From Cupriavidus pauculus (GTDB lineage Bacteria; Pseudomonadota; Gammaproteobacteria; Burkholderiales; Burkholderiaceae), in the NCBI RefSeq assembly GCF_008801835.1, contig NZ_VZOW01000006.1, forward strand, positions 62,001-126,000: a DNA stretch of 64,000 nucleotides, given 5' to 3'. A program made the translations under genes and the position numbers. Positions 18,731 to 27,783 of this stretch are shown piece by piece (positions within the stretch are counted from its first letter, which is position 1; each line of letters opens with the position of its first letter). The notes beneath the pieces were generated by a model. The model did no database searches, was not told where the DNA came from, and saw only the letters and a list, made by a program, of their open reading frames with translations.

Positions 18731-19573
18731 TCACGCCGCGCCGAGCGCGGGCGGCACGGCATTCTTGCCAACGATGCGCGCCAGTTCGACGTATTCGGCC
18801 ACGGCCACTTCCTCGGCGCGGCGGCCAAGGTCGAAGCCAAGCGCGTCGAAGTCGACCTGATCGCGCAGAAAGGACAGCGTATTGCGCAACACCTTGCGGC
18901 GCTGCGAAAACGCGGCGGTCACCACATCGCCCAGCACGCTGGCGTCGCACGCGGGATACGGCGAGCGCAGCGAGCCATCTTCGGCGCGCGGCCACGGAAT
19001 CATCCGCACCACAGCGGAATCGACCTTGGGCGGCGGGTTAAACGACGCGGGCGGAACATCGAGCACGTGTTCCATGTGATAACGGACCTGCAGCATGATC
19101 GACAGGCGGCCGAACGACTTGCTGCCCGGCCCGGCGACCATGCGCTCCACAACTTCCTTCTGCAACATGAAATGCTGGTCGCGGACGTGATCGGCAAAGT
19201 CCATCAGGTGGAACAGCAGCGGACTCGAGATGTTGTACGGCAGGTTGCCGACGATGCGCAGCGCGCGGCCCGGTTGCTGCAGCCGGGCGAAATCGAACGC
19301 GAGCGCATCACCGGCATGCACCGTGATGCGGTCGCTGTAGCGGCGGCGCAGGCGCTCGACCAGATCGCGGTCGAGCTCGACCACCTGCAAGCTCGGCAGG
19401 CGCTCCAGCAGCGGATCGGTCAGCGCGCCGAGCCCCGGGCCGATTTCGACCACGATGTCGTCTGGCTGCGGATCGATCGCATTGACGATGCCGTAGATGA
19501 TGCCGTCATCGACCAGGAAGTTCTGCCCGAATCGTTTGCGGGCGACGTGGCCCTGGTGCACATTTGAACGCAT
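18731..19573 (-). CDS. rsmA: 16S rRNA (adenine1518-N6/adenine1519-N6)-dimethyltransferase RsmA
   Basis: 280 residues. Dimethylates two adenosines near the 3' end of 16S rRNA. SAM-binding motifs are present: RFGQNFLVD, then [11 protein letters not shown], and the catalytic NLPYNIS. The C-terminal helical domain is complete. It lies 3 bases after pdxA. The order lptD-surA-pdxA-rsmA is conserved across proteobacteria, which supports the assignment. Cytoplasmic; loss gives kasugamycin resistance in orthologs. Confidence 0.97.
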   Translation of the reverse strand: MRSNVHQGHVARKRFGQNFLVDDGIIYGIVNAIDPQPDDIVVEIGPGLGALTDPLLERLPSLQVVELDRDLVERLRRRYSDRITVHAGDALAFDFARLQQPGRALRIVGNLPYNISSPLLFHLMDFADHVRDQHFMLQKEVVERMVAGPGSKSFGRLSIMLQVRYHMEHVLDVPPASFNPPPKVDSAVVRMIPWPRAEDGSLRSPYPACDASVLGDVVTAAFSQRRKVLRNTLSFLRDQVDFDALGFDLGRRAEEVAVAEYVELARIVGKNAVPPALGAA

Positions 19574-19576
19574 AAG

Positions 19577-20665
19577 TCAGTGGCGGCCATTGGCGGGCGC
19601 GCCGTTGTCGTGGCGCCCGCTGGCATGACCGGCCATGGTAATGGCACAGCGGATGGCTTCTATCATGCTGCCGTGCTCGGCCTGGCCGGTGCCGGCCAGA
19701 TCGAGCGCGGTGCCATGGTCCACCGATGTGCGGATGAAGGGCAGGCCCAGCGTGACATTGACGCCGTGACCGAAAGTGCCGTACTTGAGCGGGCCCAGGC
19801 CCTGATCATGGTACATCGCCAGCACGCAATCGGCATCGCGCAGGTGGCGCGGCTGGAACAGCGTATCGGCCGGATAAGGGCCGCGTGCGTCGATATCGGC
19901 ATCGCACGCCTGCGCCAGCGCGGGCATGATCACGTCGATTTCCTCGCGGCCCATGTGGCCCGCTTCTCCGGCATGCGGATTGAGGCCGGTGACCAGGATG
20001 CGCGGCCGCGCGATGCCGAAATGGCGGCGCAGATCGTGATCGACGATCCGCAGCGTCTCCACCAGCATCGGAATGGTCAGCGCATCGGGCACCGCGCGCA
20101 GCGGCAGGTGCGTGGTGGCCAGCGCCACGCGCAGCATGGCGTTGTCGTGCGCGGGCTGCGGCCCGGCCAGCATCATCACCACGCGCGGCACGGCGGCGCG
20201 TTCGGCCAGGTATTCGGTGTGGCCCGTGAATGGCACGCCGGCATCGTTGATCGTGCTTTTCTGCACTGGCGCCGTGATCATCGCCGCATAGCGGCCCGCC
20301 TGCAGGCCATCGATGGCGGCATCGAGCAGCGCCAGCACATAGCGGCCGTTGCGCGCGTCCAGATGCCCCGCCTCGCAGTCCACGCCCAGCGCGATGTCCT
20401 CGACGATCACATCGCCATCGGCAATGCGCCGGTTCCACGCATGCGCCACGCCCAGCGCCTCGGCGCGCTGCGACAGCAGTCGCGCATCGCCGATCACATG
20501 GAAGCGGCAGCCGTTGCCGCGCCCCTGGTTGCCCGCGCCGGGCGCGCCATGATGGCCGGCAAGCTGCAGCAGCGCCCCGATCGTGATATCGGGGCCGATG
20601 CCGGCGGGCTCGCCGGTGGTGATGGCCAGGGACAGCGGCGCGGCGGCAGGTGAAGGGTCGGGCAT
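19577..20665 (-). CDS. pdxA: 4-hydroxythreonine-4-phosphate dehydrogenase
   Basis: 362 residues. NAD-dependent enzyme of the DXP-dependent pyridoxal phosphate pathway. Typical motifs: [12 protein letters not shown] at the N-terminus, [11 protein letters not shown] mid-protein, [15 protein letters not shown], and the late [15 protein letters not shown]. Metal-binding histidines in TGHTEY, NPHAGE and MYHDQG are intact. About 30 residues longer than E. coli PdxA, with a small insertion around GNQGRGNG. It sits between surA and rsmA with short gaps. Confidence 0.96.
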   Translation of the reverse strand: MPDPSPAAAPLSLAITTGEPAGIGPDITIGALLQLAGHHGAPGAGNQGRGNGCRFHVIGDARLLSQRAEALGVAHAWNRRIADGDVIVEDIALGVDCEAGHLDARNGRYVLALLDAAIDGLQAGRYAAMITAPVQKSTINDAGVPFTGHTEYLAERAAVPRVVMMLAGPQPAHDNAMLRVALATTHLPLRAVPDALTIPMLVETLRIVDHDLRRHFGIARPRILVTGLNPHAGEAGHMGREEIDVIMPALAQACDADIDARGPYPADTLFQPRHLRDADCVLAMYHDQGLGPLKYGTFGHGVNVTLGLPFIRTSVDHGTALDLAGTGQAEHGSMIEAIRCAITMAGHASGRHDNGAPANGRH

Positions 20666-20683
20666 GGCGAAGTCGGCAGCGGA

Positions 20684-22156
20684 TCAGCGCTGGCGGTTGA
20701 TACGGTATTCCACGTACGCCGCGCTGCGCAGCTGACGCACCCAGTCATCATAGGCGGCGCGCAGCTTTTGTTCGCGCACTTCCTGACGTGCGAAATCACG
20801 CTGCTTCTCCGCGGAGACTTCCGTCTCGCGGCGGTTTTCCACCTGGATCAGGTGCACGCCGAACTGCGAGACCACGGGATCGGAGATTTCGCCCGGACGC
20901 AGGCGGTTCATCGCCTGTTCGAACTCGGGCACCAGCTCGCCCGGCGACACCCACCCCAGCTCGCCACCCTGCGACGCCGAGCCGTCCTGCGAATAGCGGC
21001 GCGCCGCATCGGCAAAGTCGCCGCCATGCGTGATGCGGTCGCGGATCGTCGCCATCTGGCGGCGCGCTTCGGCTTCCGGCATGTTCGGGCCGGTGCGGAT
21101 CAGGATATGGCGCACCTGCGTCTGGGTGATGTGGTCGGTTGCGGCCGACTGCGCGGCGGGCGCGGTGCGCTTGGCGGCCAGCTTGATCACGTGATAGCCG
21201 TTGGCGGATTCCACCACTTCCGGCGCAATGGCGCCCTGCTGCAGATCGACCACAGCATTGGCGAACACGGCCGGCAGGCGGCCGATCTCGCGAAAGCCCA
21301 GCGAGCCGCCCTGCGCGGCTTCGGGCGCCTCGGAATTCGACTTGGCCAGCTCGCTGAAATCGGCGCCGCCCTGGGCCTGCTTGAGCAGCCCCTCGGCCTT
21401 GGCCTTCAACTGCGCCTTCTGCGCGTCGGAGGCGTCCTCGGGCACCCGCACCAGAATCTGCTGAACGTTGTATTCCGCCGGGCCGACGGCAGCCGACTGC
21501 CCGCTGCGCGCGGCCAGGAAGTTGTCGATCTCGCCGTCGTAGACCTGCACCTTCGAATCGACTTCGCGCTCGCGCAGCCGGATCACCTGCACCTGCTTGC
21601 GCAGCTCGTCGCGATACTTCGTCCACGTCATGCCGCTTGCCTCGACGCGACTGCGCAGTTCGGTGGCCGACATCTTGTTCTGCTGCGCCACCGATTCGAT
21701 CGCGCGATCCACTTCCTGATCGGTCACCTTGATGCCGGCCTCTTGCGCGGCCTGCGTCTGCACGCGTTCCATCACCAGGCGTTCGAGCACTTCGCCAAGC
21801 AGATCCGCGCGCTCGGGGATCGGCCGGTTGGCCGCGCGCATCTGGTTTTCAAGCTCGTCGGCGCGATCGAGCAGCTCGCGGCGCGTGATCACGCTGTTGT
21901 TGACCACCGCCACGACTTCGTCCACCAGTTGCGAGCGCTTCTGCGCCGGCTGGGGCACGCCAAGCTGCGGCTGGCTGGGCGCCACGGTGCTGCTCTGGCC
22001 CGATTGCGGCAGGAAGATGCCCTGCGTGCGGGAGCTGCCTCCCGGCGCGCGCAGCTGCGCGGAAGCCGGCGCCGCCAGCGTGACGAGGAGCGCCGAAAGC
22101 AGCAGCGGCTGCCAGGAATTCAGGCGGGACAACCCGGAAAAGGCTTGACGTTTCAT
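20684..22156 (-). CDS. surA: Periplasmic peptidyl-prolyl isomerase/chaperone SurA
   Basis: 490 residues. Escorts outer-membrane proteins, including LptD, to the BAM complex. Signal peptide at about 1-33 (PLLLSALLVTLAAPASAQ). The SurA N-terminal chaperone domain follows (VDEVVAVVNNSVITRRELLDRADEL), then two parvulin domains (about 225-325 and 350-450, the second with HGGDFADAARRYSQDGSASQGGELGW). Longer than E. coli SurA (428) because of a Gly/Ser/Gln-rich linker after the signal peptide. It starts 9 bases after lptD, its best-known client. Confidence 0.95.
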   Translation of the reverse strand: MKRQAFSGLSRLNSWQPLLLSALLVTLAAPASAQLRAPGGSSRTQGIFLPQSGQSSTVAPSQPQLGVPQPAQKRSQLVDEVVAVVNNSVITRRELLDRADELENQMRAANRPIPERADLLGEVLERLVMERVQTQAAQEAGIKVTDQEVDRAIESVAQQNKMSATELRSRVEASGMTWTKYRDELRKQVQVIRLREREVDSKVQVYDGEIDNFLAARSGQSAAVGPAEYNVQQILVRVPEDASDAQKAQLKAKAEGLLKQAQGGADFSELAKSNSEAPEAAQGGSLGFREIGRLPAVFANAVVDLQQGAIAPEVVESANGYHVIKLAAKRTAPAAQSAATDHITQTQVRHILIRTGPNMPEAEARRQMATIRDRITHGGDFADAARRYSQDGSASQGGELGWVSPGELVPEFEQAMNRLRPGEISDPVVSQFGVHLIQVENRRETEVSAEKQRDFARQEVREQKLRAAYDDWVRQLRSAAYVEYRINRQR

Positions 22157-22165
22157 CTTGGTCCG

Positions 22166-24643
22166 TCATTCATAGTGATCGTACGGAGACGTAGGCACAG
22201 GACGTGCCGTGACCGGTTCGTAGCCCGGTACGTTCAACCGCAGCATGTCCAGCGGATTGGAACCCACCTTGGACAGGCCGCGGAATTCCACCTGCAGGAA
22301 GATCCGGCCGGTGTATCCGTTGGTGGTGTTGCGGAAGCGCTGGTAAACAACGCGGCCCACCCAGCAATCGGCCGCGTATTCCAGACCGGCCAGCGCATCC
22401 ACGAGCTGGTTGGCCGATTTGTCGAACGCCACACGGCCAATGCCGTAGGTGCGCTGGGTGATCGGCCACTGGCCGGACATCTCGAACTGGTCGATGGCGG
22501 TGTTGTCGGTCACCGAAGTCGGCCTGCGATAACGATAGCCGACGTTCAGCAGCTTGCGCGATTCCGGCCGCCATGCGAATGCGACGTTCGAGTAATTGAC
22601 ACGATTCTGATCCGGATTCCACTGGATGCCGGCGTCGAGATAATAGCCGCGGAACATCTGAATCGTCGTGGCGGCCAGCAAGTCGGAATATGTCGGCTTG
22701 GTGTCCTGCAAGGTGCCGTTGATCTGCACGCGCTGGCCGGTGAAATCGATGCGCTGCGCGATCGTGCCGCGGAAACGCTCGACACCGGTCTCGGATTCGA
22801 TCAGGCGCGTGGTCAGGCCGGCGGTCAGCTTGTTGTTGTCCGCAATCCGGTCATTCCCGCTGAACGGATTCTCGCTGAAAATCTGCCCGTAGCTGAAATC
22901 TGACTGCACCGTGTCAAACAGCGGGAATGCGCTCTGGTCGCGGAACGGCGTGTAGACATAGAACAGGCGCGGTTCCAGCGTCTGCGTGTAGTTCACGCCG
23001 AACAGCTTGCTGATGCCCGGTGCGTCGCGCTCGAACGTCATCCCCGAATCGAGGCTGACCGTTGGAATCGTGCGGCTCAGGGTATTCGGCGCACCGGGGG
23101 TGTTGGTGCCCGCATCCATGTTGTACTGCGCCGCGTTGAAGATCACCTTCGGCGTCACGTACCAGCCCGGACGAATCACCGGATAGCTGATCGTCGGCTG
23201 GAAATAGGCGCGACTGCCTTCCGGCAATTGGGCGCCGGACGAATTCAGCAGCGGAATCTTGAAGCGCGTGTAGTCGGTGTCGACCGAGATGTCGAAACCG
23301 CCGAGGTCGTAGCGCGTGTACTTCGCATTCAACTGCGGTTCACGCTCGTAGGACGGATCGCTGGGGCGCAGCGTCTGGAACTTCTGCACCCGCGCCATGA
23401 ACGTGAAATCCTGCCAGCTGTAGATTACGCCGCCCTCCTGCGTGTACTGCCGCAACGTCGATTGCGACACGCTACGCGTCAGGTCGTCGGGATACTGGTC
23501 GTCCGAAACCTTGCTGACGTTGGCATACGCCGTCATGCCCGGAATGATCCGCTGCGAATGCTGGATCGAGTAGGCCCAGCGGTCGCGGTCGGCCTTCTTG
23601 TCGTCGGGCAGCAGCTCGGCGCGGATCCGTCCGGCGTAGCCGTCGCCGATATAACGGTAATCGCCGCCCAGTTGCACGCCGCGCGACGACAGGATGCGCG
23701 GATACAGCGTCAGGTCGCGATTCGGCGCCAGGTTGAAGTAATACGGGACCGTCATGTCCAGCCCCGACTTCGACCCGTAGCCGATCAGCGGGGGCAGCAC
23801 GCCGCTGCGGCGTTCGTCGTTGAGCGGGAACGAGAACGCGGGCGCGCCGGCCACGGGCACGCCAAAGAAGTGCAGCACGCCGCCATACGCGACGCCCACT
23901 TCGCGGTCGCTGTCCAGGTCGAGCTTGCGCGAGCTGAAGTACCAGTCGGCGTTATCGGGCGAACACGTGGTGTAGGTGGCCTTCTTGAGCGTGCTGCGAT
24001 CCGGATCCAGGAAATCCACGCGCTCCGCGCTGCCGGAGCCGCCGGTCTGCTGGAAATAGTAGTCCGGCGACAGCATGTAGCCCTCGTTGGCCTGGATGCG
24101 CATGCGCGCTGCCGGCCCGACCGCCAGCGTGCCGCCCTTGGACAGGCGCACATTGCCGGTGGCGTGGGCTTCGTCGGTGTCCTGGTCGTAGGTCAGCTTG
24201 TCGCCCTTGACCACGGCGCCATCGCGGCGCAGCGCCGCATTGCCTTCGAGTTCGACGCCCTTCTCGTTGTAGCCGGTCATGCGGTCGCCGGACACATAGG
24301 CCGGCGCATTGGGATTCGACGGCGTGGACGAGGGCGTGACGCCCAGGGTGCTGCCGCCGGTGGCCGGACGCGGCTTGGGCTCGGCCAGGCGCGGCACCAG
24401 TTCGCCCGATTCGGGCGGCGGCGGGGGCGGCTCGGCGCTCTGCGTCACGACCGGTTCGGCCAGATCGATATTCGGAATCGCGGATCCCGCGCCATACTGC
24501 GCGTGCGCACTGACCGAAAGTCCCGCCATGGCCAGCACGAGCGGCCGCAAGGCGCTGGCTGGCGCGCACGCGCGACGGGGCTGGCCCGCCAGCGCAGGCG
24601 GTCGGGTGGCCGGATGATGCGGTGATCGTCGTTGTTCGGTCAT
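22166..24643 (-). CDS. lptD: LPS-assembly outer-membrane protein LptD
   Basis: 825 residues from ATG at 24643; the frame is open further upstream, but that would run through the promoter region. LptD forms the outer-membrane translocon for lipopolysaccharide with LptE. A long N-terminus with a signal-like segment (LVLAMAGLSVSAHAQ) is followed by a Pro-rich stretch. Then come the periplasmic OstA/LptA-like jellyroll (MTGYNEKGVELEGNAALRRDG...) and the large beta-barrel domain from about residue 250. The cysteines in TTCSPDNADW and YAADCWVGRV are placed as expected for the structural disulfides. First gene of lptD-surA-pdxA-rsmA. Confidence 0.95.
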   Translation of the reverse strand: MTEQRRSPHHPATRPPALAGQPRRACAPASALRPLVLAMAGLSVSAHAQYGAGSAIPNIDLAEPVVTQSAEPPPPPPESGELVPRLAEPKPRPATGGSTLGVTPSSTPSNPNAPAYVSGDRMTGYNEKGVELEGNAALRRDGAVVKGDKLTYDQDTDEAHATGNVRLSKGGTLAVGPAARMRIQANEGYMLSPDYYFQQTGGSGSAERVDFLDPDRSTLKKATYTTCSPDNADWYFSSRKLDLDSDREVGVAYGGVLHFFGVPVAGAPAFSFPLNDERRSGVLPPLIGYGSKSGLDMTVPYYFNLAPNRDLTLYPRILSSRGVQLGGDYRYIGDGYAGRIRAELLPDDKKADRDRWAYSIQHSQRIIPGMTAYANVSKVSDDQYPDDLTRSVSQSTLRQYTQEGGVIYSWQDFTFMARVQKFQTLRPSDPSYEREPQLNAKYTRYDLGGFDISVDTDYTRFKIPLLNSSGAQLPEGSRAYFQPTISYPVIRPGWYVTPKVIFNAAQYNMDAGTNTPGAPNTLSRTIPTVSLDSGMTFERDAPGISKLFGVNYTQTLEPRLFYVYTPFRDQSAFPLFDTVQSDFSYGQIFSENPFSGNDRIADNNKLTAGLTTRLIESETGVERFRGTIAQRIDFTGQRVQINGTLQDTKPTYSDLLAATTIQMFRGYYLDAGIQWNPDQNRVNYSNVAFAWRPESRKLLNVGYRYRRPTSVTDNTAIDQFEMSGQWPITQRTYGIGRVAFDKSANQLVDALAGLEYAADCWVGRVVYQRFRNTTNGYTGRIFLQVEFRGLSKVGSNPLDMLRLNVPGYEPVTARPVPTSPYDHYE

Positions 24644-24791
24644 GCAAACGGTTATCGGTCGGCTCGGCGGCGGGCGCTTGTGCGGCGGCACGGAAAACGG
24701 CTGCCGGCAGCTCCAAAGCCCAATGCCAAAGCGGGCTGCGGAGCGACAAAGGCCCCTCCCGAGGGCCACCCGGCGCCCGGGTCTGGTCGGG

Positions 24792-24798
24792 TATTATA
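24792..24798. promoter_or_regulatory. Overlapping divergent -10 boxes between lptD and amgK
   Basis: The heptamer TATTATA reads as TATTAT on the plus strand (toward amgK, start 28 bases downstream) and as a consensus TATAAT on the minus strand (toward lptD, start about 150 bases downstream). This is the only AT-rich spot in the 182-base divergent gap. No good -35 is visible on either strand, so both promoters remain putative. Confidence 0.45.
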
Positions 24799-24825
24799 CG
24801 GGGCATCGTATTCTCCCTTTCCGGC

Positions 24826-25884
24826 ATGGCAGCACTTATTCTCGACCCGGGCCACGACCCGCGCATCGAACAACTCAAAACGTGGGTCGCCGGACTTGGC
24901 GCGGCCTGGTCGATCGACCCGGATTCGTGCGCTCCCGCATCGGCCGACGCGAGCTTTCGACGCTATTTCCGCGTGCGCACGGGGCATCCGGCGCATCCGA
25001 CCGCGATCGTCATGGACGCCCCGCCGGCGCACGAGGACTGCCGCCCGTTCATCCATGTCGCCAAACTGTTTGGCGACGCCGGTGTGACCGTGCCGACGGT
25101 GCTGGCCCAGGATCTGGCGCAAGGCTTCCTGCTGCTGGCTGATCTGGGCAGCCAGACGTATCTTTCGCGCCTGGACGAGCCGTCGGCGCGCCAGCTGTAC
25201 GCGGACGCCGCGGCAGCGCTGGTGCAGATCCAGCTGGCCACGCGCCCCGGCGAACTGCCCGCGTACGACCGCGCGCTGCTGACGCGCGAACTGGACCTGT
25301 TCCCGCAGTGGTATGTGGCAAAGCATCTCGGCGTGACCCTCGACGAGCGCCAGCAGGCCGACCTGCGCGAGGTCGTCGACGCGATCCTGGCCAACAACCT
25401 GGCCCAGCCGCAGGTCTACGTGCACCGGGACTACCACTCGCGCAACCTGATGGTGCTGCCCGAAGGCGCCAGCGTGGGGCCCAACCCGGGCATCCTCGAT
25501 TTCCAGGACGCCGTGATCGGTCCGATTACCTATGACGCCGTATCGCTGTGGCGCGACGCCTATATCGAGTGGGAAGAAGAACAGCAGCTCGATTGGCTGA
25601 TCCGCTATTGGGAACGCGCGCGCCGCGCCGGGCTGCCGGTGACGGCCGATTTCGGCGACTTCTATCGCGATTTCGAATGGATGGGCCTGCAGCGGCACCT
25701 CAAGGTGCTGGGCATCTTTGCGCGCCTGTACCATCGCGACGGCAAGGACGGCTATCTCGCCAACCTGCCGCTGGTGCTGAAGTACACGCGCAATGTGGCC
25801 GGCCGCTATTCGGAAATGCGCAAGCTGGTGCGCCTGCTCGACGCGCTGGAAGGCACTGAACGCCCCACCGGGCTCACATTCTGA
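24826..25884 (+). CDS. amgK: N-acetylmuramate/N-acetylglucosamine anomeric kinase AmgK
   Basis: 352 residues from ATG at 24826. Aminoglycoside-phosphotransferase-fold kinase that phosphorylates MurNAc at C1 for direct recycling to UDP-MurNAc. The catalytic loop VYVHRDYHSRNLMV and the metal-binding GILDFQDAVIGP are intact. The substrate-side segment SADASFRRYFRV is typical of the family. MurU, the next enzyme of the Pseudomonas-type pathway, is encoded three genes downstream, and AnmK lies at 44700. It is divergent from lptD. The alternative, a generic phosphotransferase, is less likely given murU nearby. Confidence 0.88.
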   Translation: MAALILDPGHDPRIEQLKTWVAGLGAAWSIDPDSCAPASADASFRRYFRVRTGHPAHPTAIVMDAPPAHEDCRPFIHVAKLFGDAGVTVPTVLAQDLAQGFLLLADLGSQTYLSRLDEPSARQLYADAAAALVQIQLATRPGELPAYDRALLTRELDLFPQWYVAKHLGVTLDERQQADLREVVDAILANNLAQPQVYVHRDYHSRNLMVLPEGASVGPNPGILDFQDAVIGPITYDAVSLWRDAYIEWEEEQQLDWLIRYWERARRAGLPVTADFGDFYRDFEWMGLQRHLKVLGIFARLYHRDGKDGYLANLPLVLKYTRNVAGRYSEMRKLVRLLDALEGTERPTGLTF

Positions 25885-25887
25885 GCC

Positions 25888-26664
25888 GTGACCCATCGTT
25901 CCGAAACACTCAACGATCCGCTCATCACGCGCCGCGGCGAATGGTGGGCGGGTGTGCGGGCGCTTGCGCCGATGCTGCTTGGCGTGGTGCCGTTTGGCCT
26001 GATCTATGGCGTGCTGGCGGTCAATGCCGGTATGCCGGCGTGGCTGGCCTGCGCGATGAGCGCCGTGGTCTTTGGCGGCGCGTCGCAGATGATCCTGACC
26101 CAATTGTGGTCCGCCGGCACGCCGGCGCTGATCATTGCCTTCACCGTGGCGATGGTCAACCTGCGTCACGCGCTGTATTCCGCCACGATCGCCGCGTCGA
26201 TGGCGCCACTGCCGCGCCGTTGGAAGGCGCTGATCGCCTACCTGCTCACTGACGAAGCGTTCGCGGCCATGACGCGCCGGCTCGGCGACGAGGGCCCGCG
26301 TGCGCGCTATCGCCACTGGTTCTATTTCGGCGCCGGCATTGCGCTGTGGTCGAGCTGGCAGCTTTCCACGCTACTCGGCGTGCTGGTTGGCGCACAAGTA
26401 CCGCGCGACTGGCCGCTCGATTTCTTCCTGCCGCTGACCTTCATCGCGATCATCGTCCCGAACCTCAAGCATCGCGCTCAGGTGGCTGCCGCACTGGTTG
26501 CCACGGCGCTGGCCGTGGTTTGCTACGCGATGCCGCACAAGCTGGGCATCATGGTGGCGGCGCTGGGCGGAATCGCGGCGGGCATGCTGCTGCTTGGGCG
26601 CAACAACCGCGGCAGCGGCCAGCGCGCGGCCGCCCGGTCCGACAGCCAGGAGCATGCGGCATGA
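25888..26664 (+). CDS. azlC: AzlC-family branched-chain amino acid exporter, large subunit
   Basis: 258 residues with a GTG start 4 bases after amgK. Multi-pass inner-membrane protein (hydrophobic blocks from LAPMLLGVVPFGLIYG onward) of the AzlC/YgaZ family, which with AzlD/YgaH exports branched-chain amino acids. The conserved FGGASQMILTQLW and NLRHALYSAT motifs are present. The azlD start overlaps its stop, as is usual for this two-subunit exporter. It interrupts the amgK-murU pair. Export substrate is inferred from the family. Confidence 0.9.
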   Translation: MTHRSETLNDPLITRRGEWWAGVRALAPMLLGVVPFGLIYGVLAVNAGMPAWLACAMSAVVFGGASQMILTQLWSAGTPALIIAFTVAMVNLRHALYSATIAASMAPLPRRWKALIAYLLTDEAFAAMTRRLGDEGPRARYRHWFYFGAGIALWSSWQLSTLLGVLVGAQVPRDWPLDFFLPLTFIAIIVPNLKHRAQVAAALVATALAVVCYAMPHKLGIMVAALGGIAAGMLLLGRNNRGSGQRAAARSDSQEHAA

Positions 26665-26984
26665 GCCAGATGACCTTGCTCTGGGTGTTCATCGGCGCGG
26701 GCATGGCCACGTTCCTGATCCGCCTGTCGTTCATCGCCGTGGAAGGCCGCGTGCGGCTGCCGGCGTGGTTCCGCACCGCCTTGCAGTTCGTGCCGGCGGC
26801 GATGCTGTCGGCGCTGATCGCACCCGATCTGCTGATGCGCGACGGCGCGGTGTTCGTGAGCCCATATAACGCGCGACTGATTGCCGGACTGGTGGCGATT
26901 GCGATCGCCGCGCGCACGCGCAGCGTGGGCTGGACCATTGCCGGCGGCATGGCCACGCTGATTGCCCTGGAGACTCTGATTTGA
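26661..26984 (+). CDS. azlD: AzlD-family branched-chain amino acid exporter, small subunit
   Basis: 107 residues from ATG at 26661, overlapping the azlC stop. Four hydrophobic segments, starting LLWVFIGAGMATFLIR, with the family motif RTALQFVPAAMLSALIAPDLL. Partner of AzlC in the inner membrane. Its stop TGA overlaps the TTG start of murU (TTGA), so amgK-azlC-azlD-murU is one tightly packed unit. Confidence 0.9.
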   Translation: MSQMTLLWVFIGAGMATFLIRLSFIAVEGRVRLPAWFRTALQFVPAAMLSALIAPDLLMRDGAVFVSPYNARLIAGLVAIAIAARTRSVGWTIAGGMATLIALETLI

Positions 26985-27688
26985 AAGCGATGATCTTCGC
27001 CGCCGGGCGTGGCGACCGTATGCGCCCGCTCACCGATGCGTGCCCGAAGCCCCTGCTGGCGGTCGGCGGCAAGCCGTTGATCGTCTGGCAGATCGAGGCA
27101 CTGGCGCGCGCCGGCCTGAGCGAGATCGTCATCAATCACGCCTGGCTGGGCGCGCAGCTGGAAGACGCGCTCGGCAGCGGCGCTGCGTTTGGCGTGCGCA
27201 TCCACTGGTCGGCCGAAGACACGGCGCTGGAAACGGCGGGCGGCATTGCCAAGGCGCTGCCGCTGCTGGCCGGCCACGGCGACGACGTCTTCCTGGCCGT
27301 GTCGGGCGACATATTCTGCGATTTCGATTACCGCACGCTGCTGCCGCGCGCCGACGCAATGCGCGCAGCCGCGCGGCCGCAAATGCATCTGGTGATGGTG
27401 CCGAATCCGCCCTTCCATCCGCGCGGCGATTTCTGCCTGGGCGCCGACGGCCGGCTGGCGCTGCCGTCGGACGCCACGGCGGGCCAGGCGCTCACGTTCG
27501 GCAACATCGGCCTGTACGACACGCGCCTGTTTCGCGATATCGAGCCGGGCCGGAAGGTGGCGATGTCGCCGTATTACCGCGAGGCCATCGCCGCGGGCTG
27601 CGCCAGCGGCGAACGCTTCGACGGCCGCTGGGAAAATGTCGGCACGCCCGAACAGCTGGCCGCGCTGGATCGCTCGCTGCACACGTAG
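26981..27688 (+). CDS. murU: N-acetylmuramate alpha-1-phosphate uridylyltransferase MurU
   Basis: 235 residues with a TTG start that gives the family N-terminus MKAMIFAAGRGDRMRPLT; the ATG three codons on would cut this motif. Nucleotidyltransferase that makes UDP-MurNAc from MurNAc-1-phosphate and UTP, bypassing de novo synthesis and its fosfomycin-sensitive step. The signature ACPKPLLAVGGKPLI, the metal-binding VSGDIFCDFD and the late WENVGTPEQL are present. Placement with amgK supports MurU over a generic sugar-phosphate nucleotidyltransferase. Confidence 0.9.
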   Translation: MKAMIFAAGRGDRMRPLTDACPKPLLAVGGKPLIVWQIEALARAGLSEIVINHAWLGAQLEDALGSGAAFGVRIHWSAEDTALETAGGIAKALPLLAGHGDDVFLAVSGDIFCDFDYRTLLPRADAMRAAARPQMHLVMVPNPPFHPRGDFCLGADGRLALPSDATAGQALTFGNIGLYDTRLFRDIEPGRKVAMSPYYREAIAAGCASGERFDGRWENVGTPEQLAALDRSLHT

Positions 27689-27748
27689 TTGCACCGCCCC
27701 ACGATGGCGCGGCGCCTGCGCGCCGCCCGCATCACGCGCCGACGGGTT

Positions 27749-27754
27749 TAGAAT
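27749..27754 (+). promoter_or_regulatory. Putative -10 box for pepP (TAGAAT)
   Basis: TAGAAT lies 30 bases upstream of the pepP ATG, in a 95-base gap after murU. It has the same form as other -10 candidates in this window. No clear -35. Confidence 0.35.
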
Positions 27755-27783
27755 CGGCACATTCCCCACACCGGTTTCTCCTA

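Noticed and set aside
22166..24769. Longer LptD starting at 24769
   Set aside because: The extra 42 residues would be translated from the presumed leader and lack signal-peptide features; the ATG at 24643 gives the expected N-terminus.
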